DNA of 64,000 nucleotides from positions 1,240,001 to 1,304,000 of the forward strand of contig NZ_CANMBJ010000002.1 in assembly GCF_947496075.1 (NCBI RefSeq). Direction: 5' to 3'. This document shows, in pieces, positions 25,446 through 32,417 of the stretch. The stretch's first letter is position 1, and every line of letters starts with the position of its first letter. The notes under the pieces were generated by a model. The model searched no databases and was not told where the DNA came from. It was given only the letters and a program-made list of their open reading frames with translations. The translations under genes and the position numbers were made by a program. This DNA is from an uncultured Tateyamaria sp. GTDB taxonomy: Bacteria; Pseudomonadota; Alphaproteobacteria; Rhodobacterales; Rhodobacteraceae.

Positions 25446-26380
25446 TGCGCCATCACATCGATAGCTATGTCAGAAACCGGATTAATGTTTGGGATCAGGC
25501 CTGCTTCGAACAAAAAAGTTTCGAAATTGGCGTAACGACCGACATCCACCGCCGAGGGACGCAAGGCAAACCGGGGCAATGTGTCTGCCCACGCACGTCT
25601 GTTGAGTTCGTCCTGCAACTCAGGCGCCGTGCCCGAAAAAATCTCCCAGCTCTCTTCTGGGTGATTGATGATGTATTGTGTCGCCTTTTCCGTGGCAGCC
25701 AGGAAACGCTGGATCTGGTCAGAATTCATTGTGCCCGGGTTGGCGATGTAGATCAGTTCATCGTAAGGCGGCAGCCCTTCTTCCTCGACGTAGAAGCAGC
25801 GGCCGGGTACGCCTTCGATATCCATCTGGTTCAGTTCAAAATTGCGGAATGCGCCGATGACTGCGTCCACCTGACCTGACATCAAAGATGGTGATAGTGA
25901 CCAGTTCACGTTGATCAGTTCGACATCGTCCAAGCTTAGTCCATGGGTGTTCAATACATGACCCAAAACGGCTTCTTCTACACTGCCGACGGAAAAGCCC
26001 ACCTTGCGCCCTTCGAGATCGGCTGGCGACGCGATTGGACCGTCATCAAGTACCAAAAGGCAATTTAGCGGTGTTGCGACCAGCGTACCGACGCGTTGTA
26101 AAGGCAGTCCTTCGTGAATTTGCAGGTGTAGCTGAGGTTGATACGAAATCGCCATGTCAGCTTGACCAGCTGCTACAAGCTTTGGTGGATCAGACGGATT
26201 GGCAGGGGCAATGATCTCAACCTCCAAATCCACGTCTGCGAAGAAACCTTTCTCTTGTGCAACGATCACCGGTCCATGGTCGGGGTTCACAAACCAGTCC
26301 AGCAGAAGAGTCATTTTGTCTTGAGCCCAAAGTGGCGTTGCGCAGATCGACAGGGCGGCTGCGATGACAATCGGTATCAT
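25442..26380 (-). CDS. thiY: Thiamin-precursor ABC transporter substrate-binding protein (NMT1/THI5-like)
   Basis: A 312-aa periplasmic receptor. Signal peptide MIPIVIAAALSICATPLWA precedes the mature start QDKMTLLLDWFVNPDHGPVIVA, with the D-W-x-x-N-x-x-H motif typical of ThiY/THI5 proteins. The GKKV-like segment is EGRKVGFSVGSVEEAVLG. Expected ligand is formylaminopyrimidine or HMP. It overlaps thiD and tenA by four bases each. Confidence 0.9.
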   Translation of the reverse strand: MIPIVIAAALSICATPLWAQDKMTLLLDWFVNPDHGPVIVAQEKGFFADVDLEVEIIAPANPSDPPKLVAAGQADMAISYQPQLHLQIHEGLPLQRVGTLVATPLNCLLVLDDGPIASPADLEGRKVGFSVGSVEEAVLGHVLNTHGLSLDDVELINVNWSLSPSLMSGQVDAVIGAFRNFELNQMDIEGVPGRCFYVEEEGLPPYDELIYIANPGTMNSDQIQRFLAATEKATQYIINHPEESWEIFSGTAPELQDELNRRAWADTLPRFALRPSAVDVGRYANFETFLFEAGLIPNINPVSDIAIDVMAQ

Positions 26381-27195
26381 GCGTGAGTTCCTTCCACGTC
26401 GGCGTAGAAAGCCGCGAAATGGTGTGTGGGTCCGTGTCCGTGTCCGACCGCAAGGTCATCTGCACGGGCAATGGCGCTGGTGACGTAGCTTTTGGCAGCT
26501 GTGACCGCAGCGGGGAGGTCTTGCCCCTTGGCCAGCTGCGCTGCCAATGCCGAAGACAGCGTGCACCCCGTCCCGTGGGTATTCCGGGTCTTTGTTCGGG
26601 GGCTTTCGAACCACCTGACATCTTGGCCTGTGACGAGGCAATCGGGGCTGTCGGGGCCGCCAAGATGGCCACCTTTCATCAAAACTGCGCCCGGTCCGCA
26701 TCGGGTCAAAGCGCGGCCTTGCGCTTCCATTTCGGTCCGCGTGGCCGCCGTTTTGGTCCCCAATAGATGCGCTGCTTCTGGCAAGTTGGGGGTTAACAGC
26801 GTTGCCTGTGGCAACAGTTGATTCCGGACAACGTCCACAGCGTCGGCCTGAAGAAGCTCGGCGCCGCCCTTGGCAATCATGACAGGGTCAACGACGACCG
26901 GAGCCTTACAGGTGTCAAGCGTGGTCACAACGGCTTGGGCGATCTCTGCATTTGCGATCATCCCAATTTTCACGGCATCCACTCGAATATCGGTGAAGAT
27001 CGCGTTGATTTGAGCCATGACGAAGTCTGGTGGTACGAGATGAATGCCGGTGACACCTCGTGTGTTTTGCGCCGTCAAAGCCGTCAGCGCTGCCATTGCA
27101 AATGCGCCATTTGCGGATATTGCTTTGATATCCGCTTGAACACCCGCGCCACCGGACGGATCCGACCCCGCGATACTCAGGACATTGGGTATCAT
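26377..27195 (-). CDS. thiD: Hydroxymethylpyrimidine/phosphomethylpyrimidine kinase
   Basis: A 272-aa ribokinase-fold enzyme that phosphorylates HMP to HMP-P and HMP-PP. Motifs: IAGSDPSGGAGVQADIKA at the N-terminus (substrate and metal loop), VVDPVMIAKGG centrally and the anion hole NTHGTGCTLSSALAA with catalytic Cys near residue 220. Start ATG 27195 overlaps the thiE stop by ATGA; the longer ORF start at 27255 is rejected on that basis. Confidence 0.94.
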   Translation of the reverse strand: MIPNVLSIAGSDPSGGAGVQADIKAISANGAFAMAALTALTAQNTRGVTGIHLVPPDFVMAQINAIFTDIRVDAVKIGMIANAEIAQAVVTTLDTCKAPVVVDPVMIAKGGAELLQADAVDVVRNQLLPQATLLTPNLPEAAHLLGTKTAATRTEMEAQGRALTRCGPGAVLMKGGHLGGPDSPDCLVTGQDVRWFESPRTKTRNTHGTGCTLSSALAAQLAKGQDLPAAVTAAKSYVTSAIARADDLAVGHGHGPTHHFAAFYADVEGTHA

Positions 27196-27830
27196 AATTT
27201 TGCCTCCGTTTCTGCGAAAGCGCGCGCAGCGGCTGTCGCATCCGGTTGACCACAAATGGCGGAAACCACAGCCAGCCCATCGGCGCCGCTTTCAAGAACT
27301 GCACGCTGGTGTTTTGCCTTCAGCCCGCCGATCGCGACGTTGGGTAGTGGAGACTGTGCGACCAATCCCGCCAAGCCATCAAAGCCGATTGGTTGCTTGT
27401 GATCAGCCTTGGTTGTCGTGCCAAAGACAGGACCAAGCCCGAGATAATCCGCGACTGCGGGATTGACCGCGTGCACGGCTTGGGCATTCTCACAAGAGAG
27501 CCCAAGTATTTTATCCGGCCCCAGCATCGCGCGTGCGTCAGCGGCTGATATGTCGCCCTGACCGACATGAGCCCCATCCACATCCGCTGCAACCGCAGCC
27601 TCGACGTCATCGTTGATGACCAGAGGGACGCCCGTGCCAGACAGGACGTCCCTCAACGCGCGTGCCATGTCGATGCGGGCCGCGGTTGTCGCATGCTTGT
27701 TGCGCAGCTGAACCATTGTGACGCCGCCTGCAACGGCTTGTCGCACTGTGTTTTCTAAGCCTGCAGTGCTGCAAAGCTGTGGATCGGTCACGAGGTACAG
27801 ACGCAAGCGCGGCCGAAGATCCGGTATCAT
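27192..27830 (-). CDS. thiE: Thiamine-phosphate synthase
   Basis: A 212-aa TIM-barrel enzyme joining HMP-PP and THZ-P to give thiamin phosphate. The pyrophosphate-binding motifs are visible: MVQLRNKHATT near residue 40, VINDDVEAAVAADVDGAHVGQGD (Mg-binding Asp) and the phosphate loop NVAIGGL near the C-terminus. Four-base overlaps join it to thiM and thiD. Confidence 0.94.
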   Translation of the reverse strand: MIPDLRPRLRLYLVTDPQLCSTAGLENTVRQAVAGGVTMVQLRNKHATTAARIDMARALRDVLSGTGVPLVINDDVEAAVAADVDGAHVGQGDISAADARAMLGPDKILGLSCENAQAVHAVNPAVADYLGLGPVFGTTTKADHKQPIGFDGLAGLVAQSPLPNVAIGGLKAKHQRAVLESGADGLAVVSAICGQPDATAAARAFAETEAKL

Positions 27831-28600
27831 GTGACGGCCCCCGCCAAGTCGGCAGGCTGAGTAGTTGCCAGCGCATCAAGGAAATGCATTTGAAAGCTGC
27901 CGGGCCCCTGTGCCTTCGACGCCGCCTGTGATCCGGCAACTTTGAAATGCGACAAAGCACCGACGGCTGCATCGTATGCGGGACCTGCTGCAGCATATGC
28001 ACCCATCAGCGCGGCCTGAGCGCATCCCAAAGCAGTGACCTTGGGCATGATCGGCGAGCCGCCTTGAACCCGGGCCGACTGAGAGCCATCGGTTACGAAA
28101 TCAGTCGGACCGGTTACGGCAATTACTGCGCCATATCTTTCAGCGAGGTTTTGCGCTGCGCCTTTTGCAGCTTCGACCGCATCCCCACTGTCAGCCCCTT
28201 TGCCAGCGCCGGACTCTCCGGCAAGTGCCAGTATCTCGGATGCATTTCCGCGAATGATGGTTGGACGTAACGCCAGCAAATCCTGGGCGACGGCCTTGCG
28301 ATATCCACTGACGAAATGCGCAACAGGGTCGAACACCCATGGTATGTTACTGTCATTGGCCAATTGTGCGGCCGCCAGCATGCTTGCCACCCAAGAGGTG
28401 GAAAGTGTTCCTATGTTGATTGTCACGGCCGCGCATACTGGTGTGAAATCCGCAATCTCTTCCGGAGCGTGCACCATTGCGGGTGATGCGCCCGCAGCGA
28501 GAACAACATTCGCAGCAACGTTCATCGCGACATAATTGGTGATGCAGTGCACCAAAGGGTTCTTATCGCGAAGGGGTGTCAATACGTCTTGGTAAGCCAT
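27827..28600 (-). CDS. thiM: Hydroxyethylthiazole kinase
   Basis: A 257-aa ribokinase-like enzyme phosphorylating the thiazole alcohol. It begins with the family motif PLVHCITNYVAMNVAANVVLAAGASPAM and has the conserved VFDPVAHFVSGYR and IRGNASEILALAG segments. The catalytic-Cys position lies in KVTALGCAQAALMGA. It is the first gene of the riboswitch-controlled operon. Its GGAG Shine-Dalgarno is inside the 3' arm of a hairpin (28604-28633), so translation is probably controlled. Confidence 0.94.
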   Translation of the reverse strand: MAYQDVLTPLRDKNPLVHCITNYVAMNVAANVVLAAGASPAMVHAPEEIADFTPVCAAVTINIGTLSTSWVASMLAAAQLANDSNIPWVFDPVAHFVSGYRKAVAQDLLALRPTIIRGNASEILALAGESGAGKGADSGDAVEAAKGAAQNLAERYGAVIAVTGPTDFVTDGSQSARVQGGSPIMPKVTALGCAQAALMGAYAAAGPAYDAAVGALSHFKVAGSQAASKAQGPGSFQMHFLDALATTQPADLAGAVT

Positions 28601-28603
28601 AGT

Positions 28604-28633
28604 GTCTCCGTTTTCGCAGACGAAAATGGAGAC
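28604..28633 (-). promoter_or_regulatory. SD-sequestering hairpin of the thi operon (expression platform)
   Basis: On the minus strand GTCTCCATTTTCG pairs with CGAAAACGGAGAC (13 positions, one T/C imperfection) around a 4-nt loop. The 3' arm contains GGAG, four to nine bases before the thiM ATG at 28600. The fold would mask the ribosome site. It lies just downstream of the TPP aptamer, as expected for a translational riboswitch. Confidence 0.6.
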
Positions 28634-28660
28634 GTGTCACCTATTGTTGAGTGACCTGCG

Positions 28661-28738
28661 ACCTCCCTCCGCCAGCATTATCTGGTTCAGGTTCAAAGGG
28701 TACGTCTCAGCTTTGCAGCGCCCCTGGCACTGCGAGGT
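28661..28738 (-). ncRNA. TPP riboswitch (THI element)
   Basis: Read on the minus strand the conserved core is present in order: a G-rich strand CCAGGGGCGC, then GCTGAGA, then ACCCTTTGAACCTGA, then CAGATAATGCTGGCG and GGAGGGAGGT. The flanking ACCTC (28738-28734) can pair with GAGGT to close P1. GCTGAGA binds the pyrimidine and the GGCG-type loop the pyrophosphate in known structures. It precedes thiM and should shut the salvage operon off when TPP is abundant. Confidence 0.93.
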
Positions 28739-29017
28739 GTAGAACGGTGAGATTACGTAGTCAAACAAGATCGGACGCCATTGTGAATGGTCTCGACACG
28801 GGGCGTCGTTTCAGAGCAAGCCTCAGTTCTCGTCCGCTGTGCCCACTTGATGCCACCGCTGTGATCTGTTTGTTCGACCCTGACCGCACGCAGCTTTTAA
28901 ACGAGTTTATTGACGAACTGCGCTTGCGATATAGCTCTCTTTTAGAAGTATTTTTCGGCGTCTACTTACGACGGTGAGCTGACCGTTCCCTTGGCAGAAC
29001 TGAAATTTTACAGGCGT

Positions 29018-30337
29018 TTACAAAACGTCTTGCAGGCTTTGCGCAAGCTTCTCGACCAACTCGTCGATCTGTGCTTCGGTGCAAATGTAGGGCGGTGCCA
29101 GCAAGATGTGGTCGCCGTGTTTGCCATCGATTGTGCCGCCGTTGGGATAACAGATTAACCCATTCTCCATCGCCTTTGCCTTGATGGATTTTGCCAGACC
29201 TTTTTCAGGTGCGAAAGGAGCCTTGGTATCCTTGTATTTGACAAGTTCCAACGCGCGAAACATGCCGCGCCCACGGATATCGCCGACGTGCTGGTGTTGA
29301 CCGAATTCCGCGTTAAGTGACTGCTCGAAGTAACGACCCATTTCCGCAGAACGTTTGGTCAGACCTCCTGCGGTCAGCTTGTTTACAACGGCATTTGCAG
29401 CGGCGCAGGCAATTGGGTGGCCAAGATAGGTGTGCCCGTGTTGGAAGAAGCCGCTTCCTTGCTTAATAGCATCGTGAATTGCCTCTGAGCATAGCATTGC
29501 ACCAATGGGTTGATATCCACCGCCCAGACCTTTCGCGATTGCAACGATGTCAGGGCGGACATGTTCCTGTTCACAGGCAAAGAAGGTGCCGGTTCTGCCC
29601 ATGCCGCACATCACCTCATCAAGTATTAAAAGCACGCCATACTTGTCACAGATTTCGCGAACGCGTTTGAAATAGCCTGAGGCAGGGGGAACAGCACCCG
29701 CTGTTGCACCGACAACCGGTTCCGCGATGAAGGCAACGACGGTTTCAGGACCGAGGCACAAGATTTCATCTTCCAACTCGTTTGCCGCGCGAAGCGCATA
29801 GTCGTTTTCTGTCTCTCCGTCGTCTTGGAATCGGTACGCATAGCAAGGTGCGATGTGGGATGCGGACACCATGACCGGGTCAAAGGGCGCGCGCCGCCAC
29901 ATGTTACCACCGGTTCCAAGTGCGCCCAGAGTGTTCCCGTGATAGCTCTGACGACGGGCAATGAAACGTTTTCGTTCCGGCTGGCCAATTTCGAGCATGT
30001 ATTGACGCGCAAGTTTGAGTGCCGCTTCAACAGCCTCGGAACCGCCTGAAACGATGTATACCTTTTCAATCCCTTCAGGGGCGTGAGCTACGAGGCGCGT
30101 GGCCAATGTTTCAGCAGGTTCTGATGTTAAAAAGCCCGTATGCGCGAACTCCAACCTACTCATCTGGTCAGCCATGGCAGCGATGACATCTTTATCCGCG
30201 TGACCAAGGCAAGAAACGGCTGCACCTCCTGATCCGTCTAGATAAGATTTCCCATTTGAATCATAGAGATATATTCCTTCACCGCGCACTGCGACAGGTA
30301 GGGTGGTATTCGAATTCCGCGAAAAAACATGCGACAT
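29018..30337 (-). CDS. Class III pyridoxal-phosphate aminotransferase
   Basis: A 439-aa fold-type I aminotransferase. Motifs: RGEGIYLYDSNGKSYLDGSGGAAVSCLGH at the N-terminus, SGGSEAVEAALKLARQY (phosphate cup), LILDEVMCGMGRTG (Asp binding the pyridine N) and the PLP lysine in VAIAKGLGGGYQPIGAM. Omega- or gamma-amino substrates are typical for this class (diamines, beta-alanine, taurine, 4-aminobutyrate). ATG 30337 is chosen; ATG 30358 is possible and neither has a clear SD. It is divergent from an RpiR regulator and a TAXI-TRAP operon, suggesting an imported amino compound as substrate. Confidence 0.88.
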   Translation of the reverse strand: MSHVFSRNSNTTLPVAVRGEGIYLYDSNGKSYLDGSGGAAVSCLGHADKDVIAAMADQMSRLEFAHTGFLTSEPAETLATRLVAHAPEGIEKVYIVSGGSEAVEAALKLARQYMLEIGQPERKRFIARRQSYHGNTLGALGTGGNMWRRAPFDPVMVSASHIAPCYAYRFQDDGETENDYALRAANELEDEILCLGPETVVAFIAEPVVGATAGAVPPASGYFKRVREICDKYGVLLILDEVMCGMGRTGTFFACEQEHVRPDIVAIAKGLGGGYQPIGAMLCSEAIHDAIKQGSGFFQHGHTYLGHPIACAAANAVVNKLTAGGLTKRSAEMGRYFEQSLNAEFGQHQHVGDIRGRGMFRALELVKYKDTKAPFAPEKGLAKSIKAKAMENGLICYPNGGTIDGKHGDHILLAPPYICTEAQIDELVEKLAQSLQDVL

Positions 30338-30445
30338 GGCTGATCCAGTGGCGTTCATTGGGTGCAGCGACTGAAACAGATGATCCATTCGTTGACAATG
30401 ACTGAAACAATAGAAACACTTTCGGCATGTCCTGAGGGGGTCCAT

Positions 30446-31309
30446 TTGGATTCGACATTTGAAACACGGCTTTCCGATCGATACAGCGGTCTGAGCTATA
30501 CGCTTCGCCAGGCGGCAGATTATCTTGCCAATAACCCGGTGGATGTCGCTTCGCGAACTCTGCGAACTGTGTCTCGTGAGAGTGGTGTTTCACCTGCCGC
30601 GTTCTCGCGCTTGGCTCGCGCTCTGGACTATGCTGATTTCGAAGAACTGCGTGAAGAGATGCGCGCGAAAATCGGGCGGAGCGTGAACAACTTTGCCGAG
30701 CGTGCGGAAAGGTTGCATAGCCAACACCAAGAAGGACGTGCAAGCTTCGTGGACGCACATCTCGCCGCGTGCCAATCAAACTTGCAGACGTTCGTGGATA
30801 GCCTGGATCGCAGGGCACTTGAAGGTGCCGTGGATCGAGTGGCTGCTGCACGCAAGGTGATGCTGTTGGGGGCACTAGGGTCGACAGGGGTCGTGGAATA
30901 CCTGTCCTATATGGCAAGCTTCTGTGTGGACAACTGGATGATGGCGAGCCGCATGGGCGCATCTTTGGGTGGCGGGATGGCTGGCCTGGATGAACGCGAT
31001 GCATTAATAATCGTGACAAAACCGCCATTTTCGGAACGCGCTATTCAAGCGGCTGCACTCGCGCAACAGCAGGGCGTTTATGTTGTTCTAGTCACCGACA
31101 CGCACCGTTGTCCGGCGCTGAAACATGCATCGGTCAGCTTCGTCGTGCCGACAGACAGCCCTCACTTTTATTCATCCTACGTGGTGACAATGTTCTTGGT
31201 CGAAGCCATCATCGGGGTTTTGGTGAGCCGAACAGGACCGGCAGCACGGACACGAATTGCCGAGGTGGAAGCGGCCAACAGGGTGCTTGCCGAGGTTTGG
31301 GATCAATGA
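30446..31309 (+). CDS. MurR/RpiR family transcriptional regulator with SIS domain
   Basis: A 287-aa regulator if the TTG at 30446 is used. That start has a strong GAGGGGG eight bases upstream and places the HTH where the family has it. In-frame ATGs at 30380 and 30398 have no SD. The HTH_6 domain (YTLRQAADYLANNPVDVASRTLRTVSRESGVSPAAFSRLARAL) is followed by a SIS sugar-isomerase-like effector domain (residues about 110-250; VMLLGALGSTGVVEYL, then DALIIVTKPPFSERAIQAAALAQQQG). The ligand is unknown. It is upstream of the TAXI receptor gene on the same strand and divergent from the aminotransferase, and likely controls both. Confidence 0.85.
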   Translation: MDSTFETRLSDRYSGLSYTLRQAADYLANNPVDVASRTLRTVSRESGVSPAAFSRLARALDYADFEELREEMRAKIGRSVNNFAERAERLHSQHQEGRASFVDAHLAACQSNLQTFVDSLDRRALEGAVDRVAAARKVMLLGALGSTGVVEYLSYMASFCVDNWMMASRMGASLGGGMAGLDERDALIIVTKPPFSERAIQAAALAQQQGVYVVLVTDTHRCPALKHASVSFVVPTDSPHFYSSYVVTMFLVEAIIGVLVSRTGPAARTRIAEVEAANRVLAEVWDQ

Positions 31310-31344
31310 TCAAATTGCTGAATATCAATCAAAGGGAGAACAGA

Positions 31345-32313
31345 ATGTTTAATAAATTCAAGATTATGGCGGTCGGTGTTGCGGTTGTAACATTGACGGC
31401 ACCCGTCGCAACTGCGGAAGAGTTCATTACAATTGGCACGGGCGGTGTGACTGGCGTGTACTACCCGACAGGTGGCGCAATTTGCCGCCTCGTGAATAAG
31501 GGGCGTCGCGATCACGGCGTGCGTTGCTCGGTCGAGTCGACCGGTGGCTCTGTCTACAACATCAACACAATTCGCGAAGGTGAGCTGGAATTTGGTGTGG
31601 CGCAATCCGACTGGCAGTACCACGCGTTTAATGGATCATCACGCTTTGAAGAAGCCGGTGCTTTTGAAGGCCTCCGGGCCGTGTTCTCGGTCCACCCAGA
31701 GCCCTTTACCGTTGTTGCACGGGCAGATTCCGGCATCTCGACAATCGCAGACCTGAAGGGCAAGCGCGTGAACATCGGTAACCCCGGTTCCGGTCAGCGC
31801 GGCACAATGGAAGTGCTTATGGAGGCGCTCGGTTGGACCACGGATGATTTCGCTTTGGCGACAGAGCTGAAAGCTGCGGAACAATCGGCTGCCCTGTGTG
31901 ACAACCAGATTGACGCGATGGTCTATACGGTCGGTCACCCGTCCGGGTCGATCCAAGAAGCGACGACTGCTTGCGACTCCGTTCTTGTTGAAGTTGCTGG
32001 TGATGCTGTTGACATGCTGGTTGAACAGAACTCGTTCTACCGGACGGCAACCATCCCTGGTGGGATGTATCGTGGCAACGACAATGACACGATGACATTC
32101 GGTGTTGGCGCGACATTCGTGTCGTCCGCAGATGTATCCGAAGACGTGGTCTACACTCTGGTGAGTTCTGTCTTCCAAAACATTGATGACTTCAAAGGGT
32201 TGCACCCTGCATTTGCAAACTTGGTGCCAGAAGAGATGGCATCGGCGGGTCTGTCCGCACCGCTGCATGATGGCGCTGCAAAGTACTATCGTGAACAAGG
32301 CTGGGTCGAATAA
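31345..32313 (+). CDS. TAXI-family TRAP transporter solute receptor
   Basis: A 322-aa periplasmic receptor. Start at ATG 31345 with AAAGGGAG upstream; the longer ORF overlaps rpiR. Signal peptide MFNKFKIMAVGVAVVTLTAPVATA precedes EEFITIGTGGVTGVYYPTGGAICRL, the TAXI hallmark (T-A-x-x-I family opening GTGGxTGxYYPxG). SVESTGGSVYNINTIREGELEFG and LKGKRVNIGNPGSGQRGT are also characteristic. The ligand is undefined. TAXI receptors usually serve fused permeases like the one encoded next. Confidence 0.92.
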   Translation: MFNKFKIMAVGVAVVTLTAPVATAEEFITIGTGGVTGVYYPTGGAICRLVNKGRRDHGVRCSVESTGGSVYNINTIREGELEFGVAQSDWQYHAFNGSSRFEEAGAFEGLRAVFSVHPEPFTVVARADSGISTIADLKGKRVNIGNPGSGQRGTMEVLMEALGWTTDDFALATELKAAEQSAALCDNQIDAMVYTVGHPSGSIQEATTACDSVLVEVAGDAVDMLVEQNSFYRTATIPGGMYRGNDNDTMTFGVGATFVSSADVSEDVVYTLVSSVFQNIDDFKGLHPAFANLVPEEMASAGLSAPLHDGAAKYYREQGWVE

Positions 32314-32334
32314 GACCACCTGTCTATTTTGTGA

Positions 32335-32358
32335 CCAAGGGCGTTTCGGCGCCCTTGG
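32335..32358 (+). terminator. Receptor-permease junction hairpin (TAXI receptor/permease)
   Basis: CCAAGGGCG and CGCCCTTGG form a perfect nine-pair stem with a six-base TTTCGG loop, followed by TTCCCTAA rather than a T-run. It sits between the receptor and the permease gene. It probably stabilises the receptor message or partly terminates. Confidence 0.6.
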
Positions 32359-32417
32359 TTCCCTAATCCGCCGAAAGAGCGGGACGCCGGCACAAGCCAT
32401 CACATGACGGGGACACC

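Noticed and set aside
28651-28977. Plus-strand ORF of 108 aa across the TPP riboswitch
   Set aside because: It overlaps the conserved aptamer on the opposite strand, has no SD and no recognisable domain.
30392-30420. TTGACA at 30392 as the -35 of the rpiR promoter
   Set aside because: No acceptable -10 at 16-18 bp spacing; left unassigned.
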